Of a stretch of 64,000 nt of DNA, positions 23,226-35,474 are shown one piece after another. The stretch is from Chondrosia reniformis (taxonomy: Eukaryota; Porifera; Demospongiae; Chondrillida; Chondrillidae), in contig OX359195.1 in the NCBI GenBank assembly GCA_947172415.1, forward strand, positions 4,315,501 through 4,379,500. Reading direction: 5' to 3'. The notes beneath the pieces were generated by a model. It saw only the letters and a program-made list of their open reading frames with translations. It made no database searches and was not told the origin of the DNA. Every line of letters starts with the position of its first letter. Within the stretch, counting starts at the first letter, position 1. The translations under genes were made by a program, and so were the position numbers.

Positions 23226-24956
23226 GTCAATCCAGCTCATTAGAAATTCTATTGGCGCTATCGGCGCAGCTCTGCAAAACGTGAGCGTACTATATTGCTC
23301 AGTACCTGCCTGTTATTGCTACAATATTTACAAAAAATATGCAAACACAACAATACTTAAGGTATAGGTTAATCCAGCTCATTATTGATTCTATTGGCGC
23401 TAACGGCGCTGCTCTGCCAAAAGTGAGCCTACAATACTGCTCAATACCTTCCTGTTATTGCTGCAATATTTACACAAATTGCACAATCACAACAACACTC
23501 AAGGTATGGGTTAATCCAGCTCATTATAAATTCTATCGTCACTATCGGGGCAGCTTTGCCCAAAGTGAGCCTACTATATTTCTCAATACCTACCTGCTAT
23601 TGCTACAACATTTACACAAATTGCACAATCACAATAATATTTAAGGTTTAGCTCATTATAAATTCTATTGGCGCCATTGGCGCAGCTCTACCAAAAGTGA
23701 GCCTACTATATTGCTCAATACCTACCTGTTATTGCTACAATATTTACACAAATTGCACAATCACAACTATACTTAAGGTATAGGCTAATCCAGGTCATTA
23801 TAATTTCTATTGGCGCTATTGGCGCAGCTCTCCCAAAAGTGAGCCTACTATATTTCTCAATACCTGTCTGTTATTGCTACAATATTTCCACAAATTGCAC
23901 AATCACAATAATTCTTAAGGTATAGCTCATTATAATTTCTATCAGCGCTATTAGCGCAGCTCTGCCAAAAGTGAGTCTACTATATTGCTCAATACCTGAC
24001 TGTTATTGCTACAATATTTACACAAATTACACAATCACAACAATACTTAAGTATAGGTCAATCCAGCTCATTAATGATTCTATTGGGGCTATCGGCGCTG
24101 CACTGCCAAAAGTGAGCCTACTATACTGCTCAATACCTGACTGTTATTGCTACAATATTTACACAAATTACACAATGACAACAAAACTTATGGTATAGAT
24201 CAATACAGCTCATTAAAAATTCTATCGGCGCTATCGGCGCAGCTCTGCTAAAAGTGATTCTACTATATTGCTCAATACCTGCCTGTTATTTCTACAATAC
24301 AGCTCATTATAAATTCTATCGCGGTGTCGCGCAGCTCTGCCAGAATAAGTGTACTATATTGCTCAATACCTGACTGTTATTGCTACAATATTTCCACAAA
24401 TTGCACAATCACAACAATACTTAAGGTATAGTCAATCCAGCTCATTAGAAATTCTATCGGCGCTATCGGCGCAGCTCTGCAAAACGTGAGCATACTATAT
24501 TGCTCAATACCTGCCTGTTATTGCTACAATATTTACACAAATTGCACAATCACAACAAAACTTAAGGTATAGCTCATTATATATTCTAGCGGCGCTATGG
24601 GCGCAGCTCTGCCAAAAGTGAACCTACTATACTGCTCAATACCTGACTGTTATTGCTACAATATTTTCACAAATTGCACAATGACAACAATACTTAAGGT
24701 ATAGGTCAATCCAGCTCATTATAAATTCTATCAGCACTATTGGCGCAGCTCTGACAAAAGTGAGTCTACTATATTGCTCAATACATGCTTGTTATTGCTA
24801 CAATATTTACACAAATTGCACAATCACAACAATAGTTAAGGTATAGGTTAATCCAGCTCATTATCAATTCTATTGGCGCTATCGGTGCAGCTCTGCCAAA
24901 AGTGAGCCTACTATGTTGCTCAATACCTGACTGTTATTGCTATAATATTTCCACAA
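23226..24956. repeat. 142-bp satellite array, block 2
   Basis: Continuation of the satellite after the transposon, about 12 units, more diverged and with several shortened units (for example near 24290). It ends inside a unit at about 24956, where unrelated sequence follows. Confidence 0.93.
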
Positions 24957-25359
24957 AACAAAACTTTATAAGTGCAGTGGTCTCATTCTCCCCTGCCCCA
25001 AAATGAGTTGCACAATCACTTAAGGCATCATCATGTTGCTATATGACATTTACTTTAATTAATTTCCTGAAGTAGGATGTTATTTATAATTACTTCCTGA
25101 ACTGTGATTAAAGCATAATGATGCCAAAGTGTATGTCTATCTGAAAGAATATCAAAGTTAAATACATATAATGTTGAACCGTATTATTTGCTGGGGGGTA
25201 TGGGGGGTTTAGCCCCCCATGTAGTTGGATTAAAATGTAATCATCTTTATACATAAATGAAGCTGTGTATAGCTAAACAGTTGTAAGAGTAAATTGGAAC
25301 TCCTAAATTAGGACTCTATTTAGCTAGGAAATATAGGGAATTCTTTGTAAACATTTAGT
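24957..25359. other. Non-coding spacer with two inverted motifs
   Basis: No gene is seen. It holds TGGTCTCATTCTCCCCTGC near 24983, which recurs inverted near 29004-29022, and the hairpin GGGGGGTTTAGCCCCCC near 25204, whose relative lies inverted near 29095. Confidence 0.6.
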
Positions 25360-26207
25360 CAGGTTATCCAGCATTTAAAGATGTCTACAGACATGTTGTG
25401 ATGCAATCCCTATACTCACTATATGTATGGAATAGTATTATTTGATAGCTGTTGTGATGCAATAGTTTGTATTCTCTTTACCTGTCGCTTCACCAAAACG
25501 ACAGGTCAGTTTATCCAGCATTTAAAGATGGCTACAATCATGTTGTGATGCAATCTCTATACTCACTATATGTATGGAATAGTAATATTTGATAGCTGTT
25601 GTGATGCAATAGTTTGTATTCTCTTTACCTGTCACTGCGCCAGAACGACAGGTCAGGTTATCCAGTATTTAAAGATGTCTACAATCATGTTGTGATGCAA
25701 TCCATATAGCCATTATTGTATATTGAATAAAATTGTAGTATTATTTCTTAGCTGTTGTGATGCAATAGTTTGTATTCTCTTTACCTGTCGCTGCGCCAGA
25801 ACGACAGGTCAGGTTATCCAGCATTTAAAGATGGCTACAGTCATGTTGTGATGCAATCCCTATACTCACTATATGTATGGAATAGTATTAGTTGATAGCT
25901 GTTGTGATGCAATAGTTTGTATTCTCTTTACCTGTCGCTGCGCCAGAACGACAGGTCAGGTTATCCAGCATTTAAAGATGGCTACAATCATGTTGTGATG
26001 CAATCCCTATACTCACTATATGTATGGAATAGTATTATTTGATAGCTGTTGTGATGCAATAGTTTGTATTCTCTTTACCTGTCGCTGCACCAGAACGACA
26101 GGTCAGGTTATCCAGCATTTAAAGATGTCTACAGTCATGTTGTGATGCAATCCCTATACCCACTATTGTGTATTGAATGAAATTGTAGTATTATTTGATA
26201 GCTTTAC
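25360..26207. repeat. 147-bp tandem repeat with an internal hairpin, about 5.5 units
   Basis: Units repeat every 147 bp (one is 156 bp), judged from acaggtcag at 25501, 25648, 25804, 25951 and 26098. Each unit carries gttgtgatgcaat twice and the inverted repeat ACCTGTCG...CGACAGGT around a loop of about 11 bases. Units differ by few bases, so the array is fairly young. No coding region is seen. Confidence 0.93.
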
Positions 26208-27489
26208 ACTTAAAAAGATTCACCGTGGAACCAGCATACCAGGTGCCAAAAAGCATGCGGGAGGGGGAGTATTCTTTATTATTCATTATTTCATTATTTT
26301 ACAATAATAGTGTATGCAAGAAGGTAAATGGATAGGAAGAGTATAAATAGATAGTCTTCAATGTATTCTATTATTAATTAAAAATTGTCCACGGAAGAAG
26401 CATTTGAGTGCAACTAACATCAAAAATGCTTGTGTTTACCAGTGTCATAGCCTTCACATCGCTGTAGGACTAGATGTAGGAGACCACGAGGCAAATGTGA
26501 CAATGAGCGCATGCACTACATGTGCTTTACTAACCGCAAAACGCTTTATTAGGGTTTGTGCAATGAGTATTACTGGTATAATTGATATATAATAAAAATA
26601 ACAGAGAATAATGAAAAAAGCAGGCGGCTTCCTGTAAGGCACTCGGGCGGTGGACAGGAACTAAAGTGTAATTTGGAGTGGCCTAATGATTGCATTATCC
26701 ATCACTCCATTTTGTGTTGATTTCCTAAGGATTCCAATTTATTAAATAGTCAGTTGTGTAGGTTCCACTGTATATTATACATAAATTACTGCTATTGAAT
26801 AGGAAGTGAGTAAAATGAATGAATTAAGGAAAAACAAATATGAAAAGGCATCAGTCCACCTGTAATCTTATATATACAGTGGGACCTGGGTTATCCAATA
26901 CTGTTTGTTCCCAGCCAAAACATACATATATTAGTACAATGCAAACATCTACTGCTTGAATTTCATATATTCATCCCGAAATTTAGGTATTTGTCCATAG
27001 AAATAACAACTATGTCATACATATATATGTTAGCAAAGTTCAATTACTGGTAATTTTGAGAAGTCAAATGTTTGCAGATTTTGGGAACTGCTAACTGTAA
27101 TGTTAGAGGATGAGCTGAAAATGGAAGTCTCAATAGATATTTGGGGTCTGCTGTTATGGCCAACCTTGGATAGCAAAGAGCTAATGGTATCTTTTTCTTC
27201 TATTGCTGGATGGAAGGTTTCACATAGGGTTTGTCAAACTGTGATCATTAATATAATAAAATAATATTCAATTCTGTAGATTCAGATAGGCATTATCTTA
27301 AAAGTATTTTAAGGGTTTTAAGTTACATTACTACTATTTCAAAGACACGTTCCCACCAAAAACTTTAGCATAAACACATTAATATGATACCTGACGAATT
27401 TCAAGAACAAATTTCCACAGAAATTTGCAACTGTAAGTCCATTAGCTCTTTGTATAAGTGTCTTGTGATCTGCCTACTACACAATTTAC
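26208..27489. other. Non-coding region
   Basis: AT-rich sequence with no supported gene. Pogo-like half-termini are visible: ggttccactgtata near 26760 and tatacagtgggacctgg near 26876. They face away from each other and cannot be paired into one element. Confidence 0.5.
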
Positions 27490-27608
27490 TTGACATTAAT
27501 CAAATCATATGGCATTAATCAAAACATATGAAATTAATCAAATCATATGACATTAATCAAATCATATGACATTAATCAAATCATATGACATTAATCAAAT
27601 CATATGAC
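27490..27608. repeat. 19-bp tandem repeat, about 6-7 units
   Basis: Unit gacattaatcaaatcatat repeated with small changes. It is a simple minisatellite with no coding capacity. Confidence 0.9.
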
Positions 27609-30134
27609 ATATTTCAGCTTTTTTGTATCATACAACCATTGCACAACTCAGTAAAACAGCTGCAGGTGGTTTCTGTACCTATTCTTCCCACACATCTAAA
27701 TATAATTCTTAAGGAACTTAATATATAGATACATAAGGAGAATAGGTACTGCTGATAGAACATAAGAAAAGGCAACAAAAGCAATTTTCCTATGGCTGCA
27801 TGACTATACACAGAACAAATAGCAAGTACTAAGTTTTGGAGGGAAGGATCAGGCTATATATTTTTATGGTTTAATTGTGATTTTATAAGTAATGCTTTGA
27901 CTGAGGCTTTATACATTTTGGAGTATGTACATGAAATTTAAAAATTACACTGAAACAATCAATAATATTTATGTCACAAACTAAATATCAGTAATAACAA
28001 CCACAGAGTCATTTTATCTTAATTTTCACACTTCTGATTCTGAGATTGATCCAGATATGTGGGGTGCGCAGCTGTACTTGTTTAATCTGTGCACAAGTGG
28101 GATTAGGTATTTCACTAGGTCAATACAATTTTTACATTTAACAGTGTCAAATAAGCTTTAGTTAACATCCAAATAATGCCTAGAATACAACTGAATGCTA
28201 CATTAGTCCTAGAAGTTCATTTTAACACCACTAACTTCAGTTATTTTCGTTTTTGAAGAAAAGGTGTCTGATTTTAGATGACCCCTGAGCGCCTAATCAA
28301 AACAAATCTTCCTCTATCATCTCAAAACGGTTGATTCTGAATTTTCTCCTGGTAGTTGCCCTTGAGTATATCTATCACTAGAGAAACTAAAAGTCAGCGA
28401 CTGTGCTTGCTTAAAATTTTACGAGCTACTGTCTGGAAATACATGACTTTCGTCCGAAAATATATATTTTCGGTCACTTTGAACTTTGATCGATAACTTC
28501 CAGTCGGGACGCTATTTCTGGACCAAACTTGGTACACCATCTAGGGTCAGTCTACTTATTACGTGAGCAAAAAAGGAAGAAGATGGAAACCTTTGCCACT
28601 GAGAACAGGCTTCTGAAATTACATGGTGTCCGAATATAGAAGCCACGCCCTAGTGAGATAGAACTCCCTGATTGAGTAGAGCAAGTTCTCTAAGAAAGGT
28701 CTTTGTAATGACGTTCGATTTAAAATTTATAGCTTTCGAGATATCATAGGGACGACTTCTGATTGCTTACTCTAAATGCTAAACCCACCTTAAGCAACAT
28801 GAATTGCAGAAAGCTTCTCTCTACCAATTCCAACAACACGTGCACCAAAATCGACGGGCCATCAGTTCCAATTCCATTCAGTGTCGAAGCTACGGGAAGC
28901 GAGACGTAATAGATTACTCTCGTTTATGACAAAAAAACATCACAGCAGCATTATGCAATTATTCCTATACCATTGTATTGCGAACACGTCAGCAGTTTTC
29001 GTGCAGGGGAGAATGAGACCATTGCCTTAATAAGAGATATAAAATCCAAACATATACCAATAAAAGACAGATTTTGATATTCTTTTTAATTACGTGGGGG
29101 GCTTTGCCCCCCACACCCCCAATATGAATATAGATCATGTATGTGTGTGGTTTACTTACTTTTTTTTAATTTCATCTAAGAAGAGCTGTCATCTAGTATC
29201 AGCCATCTATTCAAAATGGCTGATGATTAGCCATTTTGTTTGGTGACAGGAAGTAAAACTGTAATAGTGATGATGATTGACGTCATATGTGATTGTGCAA
29301 GCTTATTTGGGAGCAGTGGCTATGGCCCCAGAACCAATTTATACGTCAATACATCGTTTGTGCAAATGGCAACGTTCAGGTAGCTTTAGTTAATGAAGCT
29401 TTAAACTCAAAATACTTGTTTGTGTTTAAACACAATAATTGATTTATAGCTCCTTGTATAGCTGTGTGTATCTCTATATAGTATGGCCCTAGTATATAGC
29501 AGCGCCAAATGGCAGCCATGTTCCTTGCTTATTGCGCTTATATAAATATAATATTGCCCATTGACGTAGTGCTCCATACATTAACTCGGTTTAGATTCCC
29601 CAGTGGCCTAATATAAACCCTATACAATCATATATACTATGGGCGTCCTTGTATGTCTATGTAGGTGTATGCATATAATTCAGTGCCTACATTTATATGC
29701 TTGTGAACTTACCCCGACAACCTGTCATTAAGGGGTCGATGTCCATATGCAAGAAGTTGACACCCATACAACCTGGGTTATTTGTTTTGGAGGGTGGCAC
29801 GGGACCAGGCAGGGCATCCCTAATTAATTATTCTTTAACACTTAGCCATATATCCTCTACATCTCCATATTACATGCGTGAGCCTATATGTGAGCCTCTT
29901 TAATTGGCTTGGGTGGCAAAACATAACAGATCCGTATACCCTGCTGGACTGTTATGGCCCAAGGAGTTTTCTCCACCCAAGACAACATCTAGAAAATATA
30001 ATAATGATTCCCCAAATATATGATGTCAGCAATATTATATATATAGCCATCAACTTGTAATTGAATATACGAGGTTCAAACAATATTCAGTTAAAATTTA
30101 AAATAATAGACTGCAGTTGGAATGCAAGCCATAG
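27609..30134. other. Non-coding region with inverted motifs
   Basis: No recognisable gene on either strand. Notable items are gcaggggagaatgagacca near 29004 (inverse of the motif at 24983) and the GGGGGGCTTTGCCCCCC hairpin near 29095. The rest is low-complexity or unrecognised sequence. Confidence 0.5.
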
Positions 30135-31075
30135 CTACTCTTGAGCTGTCCTAGGTTGGGACACAAGTGCCTTTGAGACTGCTGCCAAAGAGCTCCTAGG
30201 AATCCTAATGTAGAGCTGATATGCTGAGCTCTTCCATCTTCCTAGAGTTTGTATTAAGGCAGCGTCCATACCTGCGCATGCTGCAGTTGTAGTTGCCCCA
30301 ATGCGGAAACTGTGGCCTGAATATGGGGATGGGTCAATGCCTGCTGTGGTCAAAAGCTGGCGAACTTCCTCTACGAACCGCTGTCGTGTCAAAAAGGAGC
30401 CATCTGCGAACCGGAACAGTGGGCCCTTTTGTGCACCCCTTAGTGCCACAAATGGAAGTAGAGCTGTGAGGGGGCAGAGCTTTTGGTCTGTTTTCCCAAG
30501 TGTAATGGTTACACCCTCTCTAAACGGATCTGTCTTGGACGCCTTTATAGTAACAAAAATCTTAGCCGGGGCCTCCAATGAGTCCACCGCCAGGTCACCA
30601 ACACATAGGTGCCAACTGGGGTCAAATGTGCTGGTGGACGGGGCGCAAACCTCTCCTGCCTGCAGGAACCCAAAAAAGCAGGTGTTCATGGGTGCCCAGA
30701 CCATGAGCGTATCCTGAGAATGCGGAGACTGCTGAATTACTCTCCCCACCTTCAATAGGATATCGGGTGTAATAGGGAGACGTGATTTTGTTGGCATTTT
30801 TGATGTGGCTCTTTTAATGCCCCGCAGAAGGAGTTGTAGCAGTGGGCGCCTAGCATCTGAGAAGGGAGTGTCGGGGCCGCTGATGAGATGGAGGTGGCGT
30901 ACTGCTGCTAGATACGTCTTGATGGTTGCCACCGGAGCCCTTTTTTGCTAAATATGCTGCAAAGAGCATAAGCTGATGTTCCGATGCAGATGATGGCGGA
31001 TTTATTGATGCCTTTGCTACGGGGGCTACAAAGACCGTCATGCCCAATAATAACGTTATCGCTGTCGCTCCTACA
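30135..31075 (-). pseudogene. Tyrosine recombinase of a DIRS- or Crypton-like element, broken
   Basis: A 265-codon frame (30932-30135) begins at ATIKTYLAAVRHLHL, a typical core-binding segment. The part just upstream (SEHQLMLFAAYLAKKG, near 31000-30950) lies in another frame, so a frameshift separates them. Catalytic landmarks: the position usually Arg reads FFGFLQAGEV (Gln instead of Arg), ASKTDPFR holds the Lys, GHSFRIGA is the HxxR box, LGRWKS is the His/Trp position and YQLYIRIPR holds the nucleophilic Tyr. With Arg lost and the N-terminus shifted it should be inactive. No flanking split repeats were found, so DIRS/Ngaro and Crypton cannot be separated. Confidence 0.85.
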
Positions 31076-31320
31076 AAAGAACAATTAGTCCAAAAGCCTT
31101 TAGTCATGGCTTACGAAAAAGAAGAAGAAGATGAAGATGAAAATGGCAATTTTTAGAGTTTATTATTTCGCCAGTGGGACATATTCGCTTGCCTCTAAGG
31201 TCTATTTAGAGCATGTATATTGTATATTTAGCTATACATAGCCTTATTTTGTCAATTTTCGGCCTATTTCGAGATTTTGCTCCTATACCGAGGTATGGGA
31301 AAAAACGAAAAAATCCTTAT
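31020..31320. repeat. Interspersed repeat Y, copy 1
   Basis: Matches 44720-45075: both share catgctcaataataacg-type sequence, a gatgaagatgaagaaaa stretch, tagctatacatagcctt-like text and ttttgctcctata. The left part overlaps the end of the recombinase remnant. Nature unknown. Confidence 0.65.
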
Positions 31321-33339
31321 CTACGGAGTACGGTACTTATACTCATTTTCAGCAAAGAGCAAGGTGACTATTTTATCTATGTTGAACACTAACGAAATAG
31401 GGCGGTTAGTTTTAAAGTTAATTCCAGAAAAGGAAGAAAAAACTAGGACGGGAGCCTTATGAGGGCATCTTACAGGCAGTTCTCCATAACCTGTGAACAT
31501 TGAACCATGCTCAATTTTGTAGTTAAGGAGTAGTTGATGACCAAACAAAATTAATGAATAACTAGGCGAGCAGGAGTCACCTCCTGCTACAATAATGCAA
31601 GCACAATTAGTATGCTAGCGGTGAAGAGCAAGGTGGCTATTGTGTTTATGCAGAACAATTAGAAGGACCAATAGGAAGCAATAAATAATAAATATGGCAG
31701 TCTGCTGCGAAGTGAATCCTGCAAGTAAAAGGAAAAGACTATCAGAATTCTTAATATATTAAAACATGCTTGGGTCTTTCAAATTGCTTTATCGTGCACA
31801 TGTTGAATATAAATACATATTTAATTATAAATATATCGTATGTACAGCATATGCACACAAACATACATAGTCAAGAAACATTTCTAAGAAGTAAACTAAT
31901 GCAATTCTTGGTAAACTGACTCAACAATTTGCTAAAAGAAGGAAACAGAAAATGTATAATTTATTTATATACATATACTTACTACAACTACAATCAAGTA
32001 CTACACATTGCAATCTACAAAATTCCTCTGACCCTCAGATTATTGCTATCAAGTTAAATACTAGCACGGGCACCACAAAGTCTACCAATGAATGCTAACT
32101 GTAAACAGGCCATGGAGACATTGAGGTAGTCAATTTTATGCATTTGCTATAGTTTTCATCTGCCATTGCCATAGGAAAATAACTGGTATGGAAAACCTTA
32201 GCATTGTGCACTGCTGTTAGCTACGTTAGTGTACTCTTCCACTCTGTTGATAGCCTTGGTTTTCCATACCCCTCTGCTCTCTTTAATTCTCCAGGTCAGC
32301 TTCAACAGCACAATATTAGGGCTGCTACCAGCAAATGGATACTCATCCCATTTAGTTGTACTGGTGTTTTGCCTCTCAGAGGTCTAGAATTTGAAATACC
32401 CTCCTACTAAATTTAAGGAATATTAAGAACGGGGTTGGAAGTTGCAACTAAAGCGTATCTGTTGACATTCCTTGTCACTGTATAAAATAACTTAATATAT
32501 ACATGTTTTCTCTACCTATTTTCTTCGAACTAAATGTACTAACTATTATATACCTAGCCTTTATATTCTTATTGTTTGAATGTCTATTGTACTGTGTTTT
32601 GGGTGCCTTAAAAAGGTAGCCTGTAGCCTGTAGCCTGTAAGGCTTCCCCAGATAAAATAAAATAAAAATGATGATGATGATGAAGAATACCTGACAAAAA
32701 GTAATATATAGATCACACGGCTTAGCAATTACATTTTCCTACCTACTACACTGCCATTCCCATACTGTATGTATCTGTGCTTAAATTCCAGAAAGAGCCA
32801 GTCATCTTAAGGGGTCTCGGTTAATAACAACAGCAGATTTGATAGAAAGTCAAGACCTAGAGGTTTTGTTACATTCGCAAACACATACTGTGGTATCTTT
32901 AGGGTTATTAACTCTCTAGCTGTGTGCATATGATTAAGTAACTTGTGTAACATTTTTAGACATCATGGTACTTGGTTAGATATGTTAGTAGTTCTTGAAG
33001 TGTGTTTAGTAAGTGATTAATTTGAGCGTGCACTGTGCCAACTCTGTTGTATCCTTGCGAGATAAATTCCACAATTACACTATAAATTGACGACAGGGGT
33101 GTGAACTGTACCATATACTGATTGGACTATGACAGCTCAGGGAGTAGTAGATCCATCTCAACAAGGACAGGGAGGAGCGAATATCACGACTGCAACAATA
33201 TTTCATAGCAAATGACACAGAAGATAATGACAATCAATGTGCTGGACTGTTGTTATTAGTATATGTGGGGCAAGCACTTACCGGCTGATGTGGAACTTAG
33301 TAGCCCTAGCCTGGTCCACATAAGTGAAAAAATTCCAGT
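31321..33339. other. Non-coding region with a LINE-like 3' tail and a degenerate FB1 copy
   Basis: Near 32590-32690 the sequence ends in aaggcttccccagataaaataaaat followed by an ATG trinucleotide run, similar to the 3' tail of the LINE at 35.5 kb and typical of CR1/L2-type LINEs. A short frame at 32204-32410 has no recognisable domain. 32775-32990 resembles, with many changes, the foldback family at 46-48 kb (ggggtctcggttaataacaa, gcagatttga). Confidence 0.5.
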
Positions 33340-33895
33340 AAGCTCCAAGCTGGTTTCCAATGTAACAGGACGCAACATCTTGTAAGTAACAGTAAATTTC
33401 AAGAAGTGCAAGGCCACAAAAGTAGCAAGACATATATAGGTCATCTTACCAGTGGTTGCCAGAGTAAAAAGGAAGTAGGGAAAGATTCCAAAGGACAATG
33501 TCAGGGGTACAGAACACAAGTTAGGTGGACACATGTAATAAATGAAGACCAGAAAGAGGTGTCAGAAGATAAGAACCCCCACACAGTATTTGAGTCAGCA
33601 TCCAGGTCAGGACCTATATCAGTCATGAAAAGAATGAATCAGAAGGAAGTCCCAAAAGAAGTGGAAATGGGTGCAGCTGTATCTGTCATGAGTCAGGCAA
33701 GGCCGCACTATTAAAACTTATGCAGGCGAACAACTCCAGATCATTGGATCTCTAGAAGTGCAGGCAGAATATGAAGACCGGAAGGAAATAGGTTACCTGC
33801 AGATGGTTTCAGGAGAGGGTCCTACACTTTTAGGTAGAGAGCTGTTATCCAAGCTCAAGCTGAATTGCCACATAATTTTTAAGCTATCCGGCTAA
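33340..33895 (+). pseudogene. Gypsy-type LTR retrotransposon fragment: zinc knuckle and aspartic protease remnants
   Basis: The plus strand shows a degenerate gag zinc-knuckle region (GHLTSGCQSKKEVGK), a retropepsin-like segment where the usual Asp-Thr-Gly is replaced (VEMGAAVSVM), and in a shifted frame the protease C-terminal part ending GEGPTLLGRELLSKLKL. This order is typical of Gypsy/Metaviridae gag-pol. RT, integrase and LTRs are absent. The missing active-site triad and at least one frameshift (near 33712) make it dead. Confidence 0.72.
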
Positions 33896-34250
33896 TTATG
33901 GGTAGACCATACCTTGGGAAGACACCTAGCTGTATTTGCTGCTCTTGGATTTAAAGTGAGAGATAGAAACTGCAGTAGGTGTGAAAATACAATTCATAAA
34001 TCTATAAGCTATTGTTCTTAAGCACTAGTGTAATCCTCTCAATGTCTCAATGTTCAGCTTTCAGATGGATTCAGTAGTACACTTTGGGGTGCCTATACAA
34101 TAAAGTGCAGTGACTAATATTTAATATTTTACTTGTTTGTGGCTATCTCAGGAGTCGCAGCATTTTGTAACTTACACTGTGAAGAATTCTGTTGGAGTAG
34201 TAGTAGTAAGCATAGTGTGTGTTTACGTGTCTGTGTGTGTATATATGTAA
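33896..34250. other. Non-coding spacer
   Basis: No gene is seen. A GT-rich run lies near 34216-34245, just before the inverted terminus at 34253. Confidence 0.5.
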
Positions 34251-34369
34251 TACCGTTTAGCGGGAAACTTTCGCTAGGACTTTAATTTAGCGTTTTTTTG
34301 TGAGCTAACCTCAACTCGTTAGAATTTCTTCCACCATTGATATATATACTGGGAAGACATTTTCGAGGG

Positions 34370-34960
34370 TTTCATGTCTTCTAGCTACGTCTCACTCTCT
34401 GCAACGGTGGTTCAAGCCTGTTGATGCGCTGTCACTACTGAACGGCCTTTTGTGCAACACCATCAGCCCTGCTACCATACGAGATGTGAACAAGGAGGTG
34501 CGTAAGGCTAGCAAATCCTCGACACCTTCTAGAGAAGCATATGTTAAGGTCACTAGCGAGCAACAGGCTAAGATCGCACAGTACGCATCCCTGCATGGCA
34601 ACGCAGCAGCTGTCTGCCGATTCTCCAAAGAATTACGCTTTACCATCAAGGAGAGCGGCGTTCGGTGGTGGAAGACAAAGTACCAGACGGAGATTCAGTG
34701 GAGGGGAGAAACGGGCGAAACTGATCTCTCAATGAAGAGCCTACCATTCCAGCTGATCTACCAAGGTAAGACCTTGGCCTGCCTCACTCACATTGATTGC
34801 TGACATGTCACCTGTAAACCCAACAATTAGTCTAATGAGGAGAAGATGAAGGAATACCTGGAACGGATTATCATACCATATGTTGGGCAGAAACGCGGGG
34901 AACTGAAACTAGCCCCTGACCACCTTGCATTAGAAGTATTTGACATTTTGAAACTAGTAC
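34370..34960 (+). pseudogene. Pogo-like DDE transposase, N- and C-terminal pieces
   Basis: The first part (about 34370-34770) contains LQRWFKPVDALSLLNG and EQQAKIAQYASLHGNAAAV, an HTH-type region I recognise from a common invertebrate transposase family, ending near SLPFQLIYQG. A second part (34828-34960) reads SNEEKMKEYLERIIIPYVGQ and LALEVFDILK, matching the end of the DDE core of that family. The central catalytic region, including the first Asp positions, is missing between 34770 and 34828. The copy is internally deleted and cannot encode an active enzyme. Confidence 0.7.
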
Positions 34961-35413
34961 TGTTGAAAGCTTCAGCAGTTGCAGTGGCAATAGCAAATAA
35001 CCCACAGTCAGAAGCACCATCCTGCTTGTGCAACACTTCCATATGTACACTAATAGGATGTGACAATCCTTGAAAATGGTTCACTATATACTACAACTAT
35101 TGTTTCTGGATCCAGAGAATTGTAGATGGAGTCATAAATCTTCACTCACCTTTCTTGGAATTAACTGTTGAGGCCACTATCCAATGATTACCTCGAGAAT
35201 GTATGATATGAAGTTTGCTTTTCCCTCCCTTTCCTCTTTGGGTTGCTCTTTCGACTTGAGTCCATTCAAAAATGGAAACTGGTGCTTTAGGAATCCTTGT
35301 GCATAGTTGATACGTAGATCGCTCAACTTCCCTCCACTGATAAGAATGTCTCTGTCTAAGTTGCTCAGTACAATGTCATTGAGCTGTATCCACCCTTTGC
35401 TTGATTGAGACAC
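34945..35413 (-). pseudogene. Ulp1/C48-like cysteine protease remnant
   Basis: Minus strand. The pieces carry WIQLNDIVLSNLDRDILISG and LSDLRINYAQGFLKHQFPF, then in other frames NHWIVAS (catalytic His), YDSIYNSLDPETIVVV (catalytic Asp) and KQDGASDCGLFAIATATA (Gln and catalytic Cys). The order His-Asp-Gln-Cys is that of SUMO/NEDD8-type Ulp1 proteases of the C48 family, which several large eukaryotic transposons carry. At least two frameshifts are present. The downstream end overlaps the plus-strand transposase remnant near 34955, where two sequences seem to have been joined. Confidence 0.72.
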
Positions 35414-35474
35414 CTTTTAATCCACATGGGTGTCACGAAACTGAGCCATTTCAGAAAGAGGTGATTTTGGAATT

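Noticed and set aside
15226-26207. CRISPR array
   Set aside because: Units are contiguous 142- or 147-bp repeats without unique spacers, in animal DNA with introns.
26755-26900. Pogo-like MITE
   Set aside because: ggttccactgtata and tatacagtgggacc are present, but they point away from each other, so they are ends of two different or lost elements.
30301-30717. 138-codon plus-strand frame
   Set aside because: Shadow of the tyrosine recombinase on the opposite strand.
30850-31107. Start MTKGFWTNCSFVGATAIT as the true N-terminus of the recombinase
   Set aside because: That part belongs to interspersed repeat Y (also at 44.7 kb); only the downstream SEHQLMLFAAYL part is recombinase-like.
33256-33534. 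Membrane-like minus-strand frame
   Set aside because: Antisense to the Gypsy zinc-knuckle region; hydrophobic by complement.
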